This document shows, piece after piece, positions 40,106-55,300 of a stretch of DNA of 64,000 nucleotides. Position 1 is the stretch's first letter. Each line of letters starts with the position of its first letter. Source of the stretch: Dirofilaria immitis. Lineage: Eukaryota; Nematoda; Chromadorea; Rhabditida; Onchocercidae. The notes below the pieces were generated by a model. The model searched no databases. It was not told the origin of the DNA and saw only the letters and a list, made by a program, of their open reading frames with translations. A program made the translations under genes and the position numbers. The stretch lies in the NCBI GenBank assembly GCA_024305405.1, contig JAKNDB010000107.1:5192501-5256500 (forward strand), given 5' to 3'.

Positions 40106-42161
40106 GGATGAATAGCAAATGAAAAATACTATTAAGAAAACAGTTCTTATATAAGAATTAAATGATAGTTTTGACATTGATTTGCGTTATATATTGAGTA
40201 AAAATAAAAATGTTATAGTAATATGAAATGATTTAAAAATTCGAAAATTCAAATAAATTGAAACTGAAACTGAAATTCAACAAACAGTTGTAACGAGTTC
40301 AATAATTCTTTATATTCTCTGTCTTTTTAATTATATTTCGTGATCAGAAGTCAGAAGGACACAGGACACAGTAAGGGCTCTCATTATTTTTGCTGAATTT
40401 CAATCATAAATTGCATTCAAAAACTACTTGCTTTATTTATCGAAAATTAAAATTTTTTTCATTTGTTTGAATGAAATAATATAATTTACGAAAATATCAA
40501 TTAATTCAACAGATCAATATAAATTTAATACATTGCTAACTCGATTATCCAGGAGACTGAAATATGATGCTTGAAAAAAATGATCGTTGTTGTCTACTTG
40601 TAGCTGTCGATCGTGACAAAATTGAAAGGATGAATTCCCTTTCTCTTTCTCACAAATTTCTTTAATTTTTCCGTCTCTTCCACGTGGAGATGAACCTCAA
40701 ACTGCGTTAAACTTTTATCACGATAAATCTGATAATACGTCAACCAATAAGACATGTTTCATGACAATAACATAAGGAGACTTAATAACGTTCGGTATGA
40801 TTGTCTGATCGCGTCGTTGGAGTAAATCTCTAGAAATGCTTTCTATACTCAAAACGCTCTTCCTCCGCGTAGGTGGGGATTCTGAAACAGTTCTAACTAC
40901 AAGAAATAGTGCTTTTGTTAAGAAATAGTGCTTAAGCTGAGTGACAATTTAAGGATCGTTGATCACAACATTTAAGACTTAAAGAAATATCACCACTAAA
41001 AATACGTTTCTTTTGTCTTTTCTCACTTAATAAATCTGTAGTTAAAGATTTATTGCGAGAGATCATGAAAGAAATATTTTTATTCTTAAAGTTGATAATG
41101 CTCAGAAATAAATGAAAAGTTTGTAGAAAAATAAAACTTTTCGAACAAAAATGAATACAGTAGTAAAGTATCATCGAAAACTTCTCCAGAGGAATTTTAG
41201 TTTCATGAAATTCAATGTATAGAGAATGCAACACTGATTTTGATGATTTTACTGTCAGCCGTCGTCTAACAATTTCTTTTTCCCAACTGCATCGCGATTT
41301 CTTATTTCTTTTGCAATGATTAATTATTGCTTCTTTTTGAAATGATTTTAAAGTTTCAGCGAGAAAAAAGAAATGAGTTTGAAGGATGGAAGTGAAGCTT
41401 AATTTCAGGAATAAATGTGAAATAGATCATATAATATAATTAGCTAATTAAAAGGAATTAGAATTTTATAACTGACATATTTTTATTTTTTAGAATGTTT
41501 ATATGATTATCATTTCGTTTTCACCTGCAAATTGAAATTAATATCAGTCTCTATCTTTGACATCCACATCCCATTTCAAACTTAAAAATTTTTTGTCAAA
41601 AAATGTAAACAACTAGGCATAAAAATGATACATATATATATAATGCATGCATTTATTTGAGACTGGCATAAAACAACAGAGTTCAATAGTGAAAAATTAT
41701 CTTCACTTTGGCGTCAATCAGATGTTTGCATCAATCAACTAAGAAAAAATTTAAAAGGAATTGAAAGTAGTCTTCAGGCGGTCTTCAAGAGGAACATTAG
41801 GACAAAAAGAATGAAAGGAAATACCCTGCAATGATTTCCAGTTTTCAGTCCTTTGTATTTGCACCTTTACTCTCAAATTCGCTTACCAAAATTTGAAATA
41901 TTGTCTTTTGTTTTTTTGTTCACTATCAATAGTTTTAAATTTTTTCTTAACTCCAGCTAGTACTAATACGATTTACTATTTGTCCCAATGATTTTAAAAG
42001 CATAAATTTTCTACTGGAAAAAAGCTCATCAAAAAATGTAAAAGTAATTTTTATTCACTTATTTACAATATTTATCTAACTAGAAATAATAAGCATCTTT
42101 TGAAGTTCTTGTAACTTCTAATATTTATAAGGTGGACAATTTTTTACAACATCGATGGAAG
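40106..42161. other. spacer between serpin copy 2 and SDR gene
   Basis: No gene seen. Contains 40470-40605, which resembles the last intron of the SDR gene. Confidence 0.5.
40470..40605 (+). repeat. copy of the last SDR intron (direct repeat with 44245-44385)
   Basis: Shares gaaataatataatttac, agactgaaatat and aatgatcgttgttgtct plus a following acceptor-like cttgtag with the last SDR intron, where the acceptor is cttacag. The exon that should follow is not recognisable, so this looks like a partial, worn copy. Confidence 0.7.
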
Positions 42162-44524
42162 ATGTATTCATTGGCAATGGTATTTATTCTACTACCATTG
42201 TTGTATTTTATTTATGGATTATTAGGACGAAAATTGACAATTAATGGAATTGACAAAAGGCGATACTAATTACTGGATGTGGAAGCGGTGAGATTTTGAC
42301 AAAAATTTTATAGCGGAGGAAGTAATTTAGATTGCTGATTAAAATGTTTGAAAATGATTTCTGTGCATTGAAGAAAATATTAACTTAAAATCTTAAATGA
42401 TATTATCATAAAAATGAGTAATAATTTTTAGGATTCGGCAGAGATTTGGTGAGGCGATGCCTTCAAAATGGATTCACAGTTTTTGCAGGATGTCTGTTTG
42501 AAACCGTAAGTTCATAAATAATATAAAATTTATCAATCGTTTTCAGATAATTTGTTGGATGAAAATTAGTAATTTATTAGCTAATTTAAAATACAAATAT
42601 CTTCGAAAAGAAAGTCATTCTGCAAATTGTTAACAGAAAAATGAGTAACGGAGAATAACGGTGGGTTTATGAAAGAAAATTTAAAACTACTTTTATTTCT
42701 CACATGATTGCAGAATATAAAGGAATTGGAAGAACGATACAGTTCAATCAGTCATGGTCGATTATATGCATTCCAAATGGATGTAAGCAATGACGAAAGT
42801 GTTCAAAAATCCAGAAAAATCGTAGATGCATTTTTGAAGGAAAAGAATCTTGGTTTGTATTTTTGGAACAAATGTTTTTGTACTTAATCACTATACAAAT
42901 GCTTTATTTTATTCTCAGAAATAATCTGAATCGAAATCTGATAAAATGGAATTCAAAGAATCTAACAACGATATATTAATATTACTTGCTTGATTATTCT
43001 AACGTAAGCGTTGTTCATGCAAGAACATAAAAAATGGAAATTTTAGAAAGGATATATTTGAAGATATTCTTTTTCAGCTCTTCATGCTTTAGTCAATAAT
43101 GCTGGTGTGCTAGGAACTTTTTATTATGATGATTTTTTGACTTTGGATGATTATAAAGAAGTGCTAAATGTAAATCTATGCGGTGTAATACGAGTAACAC
43201 AGACATTTCGAGATCTTATTAAGAAGTCCAGGTTTTACTTATATGTATTTTCTTTGCCATTGATGAATCATCGATCTGCGACTACTAAGTAAAAAATAAT
43301 TTCCAGGATTGAAATATTAATTAAAATATTGGATTTTCAGTTGATGTTAACTTTTGCTATCACCTTTAAAATTAAATCCATCATCCCTGCAATTTTTTGA
43401 CGTTTGAAATGCGCTAAATTATAAATAGGCACTTTTTAAATTTAATCAACCATATCTAATAAGTTTTTTCAAGTTTTGTCTTGGAAAATAAGTCATAATA
43501 ATTAAACTTTCTCTTTATATGAATCTCTTCTTGTTCATCTTCCTTCTAAATTTATCTAGAACAAAATTTCACATATTGATCAAATATCTTAAATTTCGCT
43601 CCGTTATTCCTGAAAAAAAAAATCTTAGGGGTCGATTGGTGATATGTAGCAGTGCAGAAACGTTGTTTTCTTCGCCGACCCATGGCCCTTATTGTTGCTC
43701 CAAGTTTGCTGTTCAAGTATATACTACTATTATGAGGTATAAGCTTAATGATCTCTTAATTGACTTTATTTCCGATTGATTTTGAAATTCCTGATGATTA
43801 TTTGGCATGTGAAGAAAGTTAATTTAAGGCATGAATTGTTACCGTATGGAGTTAATGTGATAGAGATTGCTCCTGGATGCTTTAAAACAGAACTATCAAA
43901 TCTAGGACCATTACTTAAAAGATTTGATACGGTATGGTATCGTGCCCCACAAAAATTACGTGATGAATACGGGCACGATTATAACGAGAAAGGTATTTTA
44001 TGTTTTTTACATAAATTTTCATATACCATTCAAGAACTCATGAATGCATAAGCTACGAACAAATTTGTAACTATTATATCAACTTTATTTAGTGTTTTCC
44101 AGCAAAAAATATGTAACAGGAGTGCAACCAAAAATAACAGCATTGGATTCGACATGGGTTATCGATTCTTATTACGAAGCAATTGCTGCGAAACGGCCAA
44201 AACTTTTGTATCGAATTGGCTGGGATGCATTATTAATGTAATCATTTGATTAAACGAAATAATACAATTTATGAAAATGTCAATTAATTCAATACATCCA
44301 TATCAAATTTAGTTTTATGGTAATTCGATTATTTAGAAGACTGAAATATAATATTTGAAAAATGATCGTTGTTGTCTGCTTACAGGCACTATCCTTATTC
44401 CCTCCTTCCATTGCGCCTACAACTTTACGTCATGAAGTTCATAAGGAATTTGAATGCTGCGCCATTACCATCAATAGTAACGAAATATACACATTCTGGA
44501 AATATGGGATGCAAAGCCGATTAA
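42162..44524 (+). CDS. classical short-chain dehydrogenase/reductase (retinol / 17-beta-HSD-like)
   Basis: Membrane-anchored NAD(P)-dependent oxidoreductase of about 330 residues, of the type that includes retinol and 17-beta-hydroxysteroid dehydrogenases; the substrate cannot be read from sequence. Exons: 42162-42287, 42432-42505, 42714-42852, 43078-43231, 43629-43736, 43829-43992, 44103-44237, 44386-44524. Features: N-terminal hydrophobic anchor MYSLAMVFILLPLLYFIYG; cofactor motif TGCGSGFG across introns 1; LVNNAGVLG; catalytic Ser region VICSSAE; active-site YCCSK (YxxxK); APGCFKTEL after it. C-terminal exon ends TKYTHSGNMGCKAD. Phases agree at all junctions if one A is missing in exon 1 (gacaaaagg) and one in the A6 run at the start of exon 7. 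Without these, translation stops after 35 residues. Worn relatives lie at 27.3-27.7 kb and 29.1 kb. Confidence 0.9.
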
Positions 44525-47500
44525 AATTATTGACAGAATTAAAAAATAAACAATTTATACCGACATTTTTTGCTTGTTTTATCATCTCTTCAGCACATTT
44601 TTTTTTTCATATATATACTAACGGATATTCAATTCTTTTTTCTCTTGTTTAATATAAATTTTTATTATCATCTATTTTATTAAAATACATAATCATTGCG
44701 TGGGATAAGCTTCTCATGAAAGTAAGCTATTTATATTCATATTATGAGATGAATAAAGTTAAATAATGATGTGTAAAGATAGTATTTTGATCACGGCAAA
44801 TCATTCATAAATATGGGATATCAAAAATTGAAATATTCAGTCCATCATTCTAAAAATTAATCAAAGAAAATGAAAATGTCTGATATTTGCTTTCCTATGC
44901 AGTTCAAATTTTATTATCTTTCTTTGCAGTATTCGTTTTTCTCCAAAATTTTTAGCACGTAGTTTAATCATTAATTTTGTATATATTAGTTCAATTATTA
45001 GAAAATAATTTTCTGGATTTTTCGACTATATTAATTTCATTATCGCTCTTTTCTGTTTTTCAAATTAAAATAATTTAATATTTGTCTTTTGGCTCTTTCA
45101 AAGATTCTACGTTGAAAAATTGTCAAGTTACTTTGTTATAACAAACATAACGTAATTCCTAAGCAATTCTTGCTTGGCTTTTTGAATATAGGATTTTTTT
45201 CGAACAGATATATTGTTTTATGTTTCATATTTGCAATATTTCATGCAGAAATAATAGAATTTATGACAGGAAAAACCAAGATGATATATGTGACGAGAAT
45301 TTCAAAGACTGACTCACAGCAACGACTAATTATTCGATCTATTAAAACAGGGGATATAAACAATATGAGCACGGCGAAAATAATTTTATGAAGTTAATAT
45401 TGCTTAAAAGTAAATGGAAAACGAAAACTACAGGAGAATAAAATTTTTCAAAGTGTTAAATATCAAGCTTTGAACACGAAAGGAAAAGCAACACTAAAAT
45501 ATCACTGAAAATTTCCTTATAGGAAGTGAATTCCTGAAATGAATCAGTTATTGAAATATTACAGGCGGTTTTTTTCTAATAACTTGCTTTATCCTACTAC
45601 ACCTTAATTGCTTAATATGTTTTTAGAGATTAATTATTGCATGATACAAAATAATTCGTTGACTGAATGAGAAAATAGATAAAAATGAACTTGAGAGTAA
45701 AATTTAATTTTGCAACATAAATTTTGATACATCAAATGTCATTCATTTCTCTGCTCATTTTAATGTTGTTGTTTGGAAAGGCCAAAATAATTTATGAATT
45801 TTGAAATATCTTTGCAGTCAAAGTATTTTTGTATTTTGAAATGTAGGCTATAGAAATTCTTTGTATTAATTATTCTCAGTAAATGGTAAAAATTCTTTTC
45901 TCAGTAACTCAATTCATAATTCTAAAGAATACTCTATATGATTAACGTCAAACAACATTCTTTGTATTCTCGGTTTCATCTTTTAAGAAAGAGATGATCG
46001 TCAGTTAAAAATTGATTGGTTTTATCTATTGTATGTTAAATGATTTAACAGTTACTTTATTTATTGTATGTCTATATAATTATTTGTTGCCATTAGTTTC
46101 ATCTAGCAAATAAATATATGATCCTTTATTCATATAATGAACTTTATAACTTCTTTGTTCACGTATTAGGATGATCACTCGCCCAAGCTACTATCGGCTT
46201 AAACGGTTATCTGATCATCAGCTTCTGCCAAGCGATTCTTTAATCTAAAACCAGTTCCTTATCAACCAACCCCCAACCAGATTTTACAATTCTTATTTTC
46301 TGCGAAACAAATCAAACAAAAAAATCTTCACGACAGTTCTTTGCAAAACATCTTATGAACAATTATAAACGTTGAATCGATAGCTATTTTTATTGAAAAC
46401 GCACTCAGCTTTCGTCGGAAAATCCGAAAAGTTTCGATCATATTCTGATTGACTAATTCAAACCATTTGTTTTCTGATTTATTGATTTATGTGTACAATA
46501 TGCAGTACATTTGTTTCTGTTGTATTGATTTGTGTATAACGTGGAATATTTATCTTTCTCATATTGTAACTCCGTTTCTACGCCCGTGCATCAGGGCAAA
46601 TTAACCTCATAATGACCTCCTCGATCTATCCGCCGAAATTCTGCTGTCATGTAATTCTTATCCCGTTTCCCACCATATATATATTTACTGTTATTTTAAA
46701 GATTAGTTTCCGTTAATATTCTACCTATATTTTATTATGCCGGATAAATCCAACACCTTTCACAACAGCTCTATCAAAACATGTCCCATTGCGATTTCTA
46801 ACCATTTCTCCTATCGACATTCCTACAGCTGGTAAACTGAAATTCTACTTGATTCCTTCAGTTGAACAATGTTTAAGATTCAGTAGTTGATGGAAATATT
46901 ATGCTATCGATTTATATCATTTCTTTTTAATTTTTTATCATATTCAGCCCTGAGAACTAAAAAAAAATTACTCGGCAATAATTCTGTTTATCACCGAAAA
47001 AACAACTGAAATACTAAAAATATCAATCAAGCTATGTGCGTCCCAGAATTTCTTTCTAATGATGCAGGTTTTAATGAATGATATCAAATAGATCATTTTA
47101 AAGTAAGCCAAAAAAGTCATTCGAGTTATTTGGTGCTAAGAAAAATTAATTGAAAAATACTGAGATCTTAGAATAATAAAGGATTTAGTAATAGAAGCAT
47201 TTTATAGAGTTTAATCTCTCAATATGGAATTCTTAATCCCGGTGATGATCAAAATCAAAGCATTGCTCTAAAATTTGTGGAAAAATTTTACCAGGAACAG
47301 ATTTTAGAAAAGGACATAAAAGCCTGTAATTCGCTCACAAATGAATAACAAAAGAAAATATCTTATTTTTCCCGATGAAATAGAAGAAAATTTAAAGAAT
47401 GGTGACTTTTTGGAGTTGTTTCATTTTTTTAAATTTTGCTTACTCCTCATATTCATGAATGTGAACTGTTATTATTCTAATTGATTGAATTATGCTAAAA

Positions 47501-50500
47501 ACCAACCATTATCGAAATTTTGTTGCTTTGAGATTAGAAATTTTTCATTAATAAATTAAAATTCCTTAATTTTATATCAAAATTTCAAGCTTTTAGAATT
47601 TCATATTAAAATTTTTGACTATAACATTATCATTCAAAATTCATTATTAAATTGCCTTAATAATTGAATAGAGATAAATTTTGTCACATGCTAAGAAAAG
47701 AAAGTTGAAGTACAGTTAGGGTTCATTCTCTTGCAAAAGTGGATTTTGTATCATTGGAAATGAACAAAATTAAATTTACTGCATAACAAAGCTTTGTTGT
47801 GATAGGATTTATTCGACACAACCGCGATGCACAAAACAATTGATAAATATCGTTAATATAATCGAATTTCTTTTGACATTAAAAAATTATTGACAGTTTT
47901 TGGGTTAGAAACTGGTAGATTGAGTTTGGAAATGCCACTCGCTGAACTCCCACAACTCGAGATATTTCTTATCATATGGATAATCCTTTGTTATAGTAGT
48001 GAGTGCGACTTACAATATTGTTTCAACACTAAATCGTTTAACTCCAAACTTCTTTTTTTTTTTAAATTAAAATAACAATAATTGCATAAATAATTAGAAT
48101 AAGAGGTATACTGTTTAATTACTTAGCTGATGTTTATTGTATGATTATACGATATACTATCGCGGGTAAACGCAAGAAGTCTCGTGATAAAAAAAAAGGG
48201 ATTATAAAGATTCATAATTGAATGTGTTAGAGACGTATTAATTTGTGGATCAAAATGTTGTAAATTGATACACATTAGTAATCATGTTTATGTGTCTCAA
48301 ATAAAGGCGGTAACTTTATTTGTGACCTCGTAACTGACCTCCAAACAGCGAAATTCCTAGCATTCAAAATCATTATTTAAAAGTGCTTGGTAAGGTTAGC
48401 TAGGTAGGTAATATCAAAGTGGTGTTGGGTTTTTTTATTGTTACCATTGTTAATTGTTTTTATCGTAATTTTAATCGTTGACTTTGTTGTTTATTAAAAT
48501 ACCTTCTCATATTAGAGGTTTAATTACCTAAATTTGAGGTTTAATTACATGAGAAGAATTTTTCACAACCAGATTATCATATTATGCTACTGTTAATCTT
48601 CTGCGAAGAATAAATTCTTATAATTATTACTGTTTGTAAAAAATGAAATAAAAAAGAAAATTCACGGCATATATGATAATTTGATTGGATAATAAAAAGT
48701 AAGATATAGTTTCCTTCAATCATTCGCTTTTGTTACATTAAATATTTTTCATCACTAATAATTGATCTGTAATTCAGTTCTTCGTTAATTATCGATTGTT
48801 GAATACGATAATTAATTGATTCTTTATTGCCTAATTTTATTTTTCTGTTGCATTCTTTTTATTTGAAAAAGAAATTACTTTATATATGTAAAATAGCAAA
48901 TAATTTTAAAAAATAAATAGATTTTAATTTCTCAAATTAGTTACATAATTAGACTTTTATCAGTGGACAAATGAATTTTGATAATAGATAATAATTCAAC
49001 CTTAAAATTTGTTTGAAATGATGTTTTTCTGCAAACATGCCTCAATACTGTCGCAATTTGTGGGAAGAAAAAGAAACAAATAATTGTTGCATTGAAATGA
49101 ATCATTTTGTTTCCTTGGTAACTTATTTCCATATCAGCGCAGTTTAGTACTTTTATTTTTATTATCAATCAAATCTTTTATGCATCTTTTATTATGCATA
49201 ACTTGTATATTTCACTATAGACTAAAAGTCTAAATGATATTTACAACATTATTTTATTTCAATAAATGTTCTGCAATAATTTATCAACTAATTAAATCGA
49301 AAAGCAAAGAAATTCATCAAATTTTTTTGTTTGAAAAAACTTGTAAATTAAAAATAACTTTTTCTCATAAAATTTCTCATTAAATTACAAAAAATTAAGA
49401 GGATAATTTTTATTGTTTACTAAGCATTCAAGAAGATATATATGCAATGATATTTAATCAAAACGATAATTAATGGACTAATCGGAAATTTTCAGTAAAA
49501 TATAATTATTGAAGCATTAGTATTCGGAATGTATCAGTAATGGATTTAGCTTATCACAACATCGGATAGTTTGTTGTATTAATATCGAAACATATGCCTA
49601 ATGACTGGGAGGAATAAAAATTGAAATATCTATGAGGAAATTGCAAGAAAATAGATTCCTATGAAATTGTCTAATTGATTATATAATGATTTTAACAGAA
49701 AATGATATTACAAATTCTGCATGAAATGAATTAAAAATTACTAATTATTAATAACAGTTAATCATATCCTTACACAAATGAAAGATCAGAAACACTATAA
49801 TTATTTATTATAACATTTTTATTCGTAATTTTAACGTTATGGAATATGATTTCAGGCACTTGAATGAACAAAATCCAATTTTATTTGAAAATTTAGTAAT
49901 CGGTTGATTCGAGTTCAAACAAGAATAAATATTGAAAAGAGCGTTTTAAACTAATTCAATATTAAAAATGAACTTCTATGATCTGATCTATTTACAATGT
50001 AATCACAATAATGGATCATTTCTCTCATTTCTCAAATACTTCAACAATATAATATAATACGAGATTATTTTTAAACGAAACGAAAAATTCATTCATAATT
50101 TGCTTGACACTCTTTTTCAATAATAATTTTTAATGACATCTTTAAATTTCAAAGTTTTGCAAATGAAACAAGTAAGTTTCAAAATTTCGTTTTTCGTTTT
50201 AATTCACAAAGAAACATGGAATATTATGGAAGGAAATTGTAGACTTGAAGCTTAATTAAAATGCAATATTCTGAGCTAACCAAATTACTGATTTCTTTTA
50301 ATTCTTATTGCTGAATGGATTTGCACTCAATTTATCATTTCTGTGCAAACTTCAGTTAATTAAGTCTTTAAATGCATTTGAAATGCTAATAAATAAAAAG
50401 CAGTGAATGATATCATATATTAAATATTAATCTATTATCACCTGCAGAAACTGACTAAATTTCAGATCGAAATATTGAATGAATGTGAATCAATTTAAAT

Positions 50501-52338
50501 ACGAAAAAAACAAAATATAAAAGAATGGATTAGAAATTTAATTAATTTATGGAATAAAATAACTTAAATCAATAATAAAAACTATAAAACAAAGTGCTTC
50601 AAGAAATAAACAGAAAATAATACATGAAAAAAATCATCCAACTGTCCCAAAATATATTAGTATTCAAATAACCATGATAAAACTGAAAAAAAAAAAAGCA
50701 GACGAAACGATTAATCAAATCGGAAATATAAAAATTATTCAATCGTAGTAATGTTAGCATGATGAAATAAACATTAAATTTTAAAAAATCGAGAAGAGAT
50801 TTTTATCAAAACAAGTAGAAATAAGGGTAAATTGATAAAAAAACTTTCTAAAATTGAATGAAAATTTTAAATGAATGATTAAATAAGCCTAAAAAATAAA
50901 TTAAAAGAATTAAATATAAGATTAAAATAATAAAATTAAGCTCCGAAAAAGTAACGAAAATATATTAAAATATTTTAGCAATTTATTAAATTTAAAATAT
51001 ACTTTTATGTTGCAAAAAGAAAAAAAAGTGTTTATCGAAACATGCATACATACAAACAAATATAAAAATATATCTTAAATAGATTTTGAAATACGTAAAT
51101 ATCTCTTTAAGCATGTATTGGAATAATTACATACCTTTGTTAATTATTATGAATATTTGTGATATAATTTGTGACATGTAGTTAGTATAATACTTGAATA
51201 AACGCTTTCATATATCTCGTAGAAATGCATTAATTCTCTAACTAATTTATTACTCTTATAATCAATGCATTTATTTTATATGTCTTGCTACTATCATGTT
51301 ATTGTTATCTTTTTACGTAATTAAAAGGTAACTTTATTAATACATATGCTAATAATAATACTAACTGACAACTTTATCTATTATCTAATGCATAATAATT
51401 TATAACACATTGTAATATGTTATTGAGCATACTTCAGTCTTTTGCTTCATTATAGCTTTATCAAGTAGCTTTTTCAGCTTTATATAATTTGTAATCATTA
51501 AATTTAAAACTTTTCGTTTTCCCGCCTTTTTCAAAATTTTTTTCTTATTGACGAAATAAATTATATAAATTGATGCATGCATATTTATTAATCTTTTATT
51601 ACAACGATAATTTGAAACGTAGATGTAGTAGTATTAGTACTACAATACATAGTGTAGTTTACTACTAGCAATACAACAAGCTGAAACTATAGAAATTGTA
51701 CTTATTTGCATAAAATTCATATGATTTATAGTATTTAAGTATACATATAAATATATGTAAATATTATAATTTAAATTGTAAAATATTATGAACTAATAAA
51801 TTAAGCAAATTATATATTATTGAAATTTTCGTTAATATTATTTGGAGTAAAAGATTGATAATTTATTCAAAAAGATATAAATGAATAATAAAACTATATA
51901 TAATAATAATCAATATGCATAATTTAAAAACTTAGCAAACGAAATTGTTTTTATGTTTTTATTGCGAACAAACAAAATTTCTCATGCTATTCAAAAAAGA
52001 AAAGGAAAAATACAAAAATTAGAAAGAATTTTGAATTTTATGAACTTCTTCATTTCGAATATTAAAGCTTTAAATTTAACAATTTTTCAAATTTTATAAT
52101 GACCACGATAATTTTATTAACTCAAATAGCATAAAATACAAGTTTAAATGACATTTTTTTGTTCATACAAATTATAATACTTGCATGTTCATGTCTATTT
52201 TTTCAAGTAAAAATGATTTATAAAAACAAGCGAAATAACATATGTATTTGCCGGCAATATATTTCTAATTAAATTATATTATTGGAAATTTTCAGATTCA
52301 GAAACTAAGATTTATTTACACAAAAAAGTAGGAAAGAA
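44525..52338. other. gene-poor spacer
   Basis: No gene recognised on either strand. A more GC-balanced patch at about 46160-46860 stands out but has no open frame with domain features. The rest is AT-rich with short frames only. A ttttcag acceptor ends at 52295, 44 bases before the nuclear receptor ATG (possible SL trans-splice site). Confidence 0.45.
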
Positions 52339-55300
52339 ATGGATAACAGAAATTACGGTAATATTTGGCAACATGGTTTCACTTTATCACAAACGGATGA
52401 GTATCATCATGTTGAAGATGCATCGATTCCAGTTTTACGTGATCCAATACGTGATGCTACCACATCCTCGTTCTTATTTTGGGATTACGATCCAACATTT
52501 CGTACCAATATTGGTCAGACTGTTAGCGGTAATTTTGCTGGACCACATTACATCGTACCATTATCGCAGATGTCGGTACTGTATTCATGTACAGTATTTT
52601 AACCGATGCTAAATAATCACTGATATCAATTAAAAATTTAAGAGTCTAAATTCAGAATTTTATTTGGGAGGTAAATGATTAATTGTAATCATCAATATAT
52701 GGTGCCATTCCATTAGAATTAATATATTTAAAATAAAAATATCCAATAATTTTAATCCTAATGATGGAAATTTTCAAATTGAAGTATGAAATTCCCATGA
52801 GAGTTCAATTGCATTTAAAATGATTTGTTATGAATTTGAAGTTTATTATTTTAAAAGCAGAAATAGATTACGTGTGTAAAAAAACTTACGCTATAAATGC
52901 TTTGATATTATTGATAATGCTATATTGCGAATGAAACAAATTAAAAACATTATCATAAAGCTAATTTTCATCATCGTATTATAATTCTAAAGCTAAATTC
53001 CAATATTCACTACATTATATCTAAATAAATTTCGGTATAGCATTCTCTGATAGTTTCGTATATTCATTTTTCAAAATAAGTTATGAAAACAAAAATAATT
53101 CACCGAAAAAATTATCATTTGTTTAAAACAGCTTTTACGCTTTATTTAACTTGATTTTTCTAAAAATTTTTGCTTATCAAAATTGACATGTGCAAATCTG
53201 TTTAGGATTCAAGCAGTAATTTTTCCAACTTACCAATCCGACAAATGATAACAACAGCTGCACCAATTTATTCAAGTTCATGCTCTTGTACTGTTAAAGA
53301 TTTTACCGTGCCATTATCAACAAGATTTCCATCTGATCAAAGGTGTATTAAAAGTTTTAGACATAATCAATAACAAGTGGCTACAATTTTGATATTTTAT
53401 TTCTGTCATTTAAAAGTTTTAGTTCTCTTGATAGATTTTCAAAATATAAAGTATAAGTGATTAAAAAAAACAAGTAGATCGTTTCATCATTCAAAAAGCT
53501 AGTATTGGAGCAGTCTCGTAAAATCGTGTGATAAATTAACCGTGATAGAAGATTAAATTAAATTATTTGCTTGTGTTAATTTTAGCATAACTTATTCATT
53601 TAAAATAAAAACAAATTTAAAACTTAAAATGGAAAAATTATCAACTAATAACAGTAACTTTATCTATCTCACCGAAAAAAGCGACAGAATATAAATTTGT
53701 TAAAATAAACTTTTTTTTTTGTTTACTTCTTTCAGTTAAATACATAAAAATTCTTAAATAATTGTTTTCATAGTTAAGATGTAAAAAAAAAAATGAATTT
53801 TCGTGTTTCAGCTAAAAATAGGTGCTCCTTTCCTTATTTTTGCTTTCTTTTTAATTTGCTTCGACAACTTCTTTTGAACTTTTCTAGTCACTGCATGAGC
53901 TCTGACTGATCTACAGCATATTTATTATCTTTCCATAATTGTAACTGATCTTCGTTTTCTTCTGTAGAACTATATTTCAAAAATGGACCACTGAAAATTT
54001 GAAGTTTGTTATCCAAAGAAAGTAGCGATTTAGATCATCAGTGTATATGATTATGATAGCATTTGTACTTTCTATCCACAATTTCAATTAAAAAAATTAA
54101 GCAAATACTATAGCTCTTAAACTAATAATTCAATAGTTCTTTAAACTAAAAATTTTTTTTGTTTTTTTTAACTCTTGTTTAATTTTATAAAATTTCAGCT
54201 CTTATCGAATCAGCGCAATTTTTTTTGAAAATTTTAGAAACCAGTTTGCTAATTATTATCAATAATTAATTTAATCGACTATTTGGCAAATTCTTTCAGT
54301 GACATTAATAGCAAGCAAAAACGGTAAAACAACATGTTGTTTGTCAGCAGGGAAATAATGATGAATGATATACTATTGTTTAGAAGAGACATTACTTAGA
54401 GTTTTTCAATGTTTTTGTTTATATTATTTAAAAATTAATTTTAGCTACTCGTTATTGTCATTTGATACACCTAATACTTTATCAACACTTTCTATACCGC
54501 AACAAACTACACCGCGGTCAGTACCTCCGGTAGCGATACAAAAACAATCGGTGAACAATTATGTCAGGTTTGCCTTGCTGCAGCTTCCAATGGATTGCAT
54601 TTTGGAGCAAAAACGTGCGCTGCATGTGCTGCATTTTTCCGGTTAATTCATTTTTTGCTAATAAAAAAATTCAGATTTTTTTAGCAATTTAAAAATAATA
54701 TGTTTTTAAATTGAAAAATGAAATATTTCAACACTTCCATTATTCAAATACTATTTTCAATATTCAAATTTTATTTTTCCAAATATTCGTAGCACATCTT
54801 TTTTTTTGATTTTTACCTATATTTTTTAAAAATATTTGGTTGCATTAGCAAAAAATACTGAATTTTTTATTTCAATGAAAGAAGTTCGTTAAATTTCGCA
54901 CATTTTTTTCTTCTTCTGCGTTTACCATATTTTATATTCGAATTAACAAAAACCATCAGTTAAAGAGAGAATATCCCTCATCCGTCTTATTCATCATAAT
55001 TATCATTATGACAAAAAAAATTTTTTTCATTTTCGCAAAGGAGATTATTCATATATCTATTGGGAAGAAAAAAGGTTAAACAAAGGGTAATTTTAAATAT
55101 TTTTTTCGAATAGAAGTGAACCTCCTTCTATATTTGGGCTTATACGATATCACAAACACAATATCGTGCCTATACAAGGGTCTGAATCAAGTGCGCAATA
55201 CGCAGGAATATCAAAGAACGCGAATACAAATATATCAAAGAAACAATATCTTAATGCTTACTGAAAAATTGTATCTTTCCTTTGGGGCTGTCGTTCTTCC

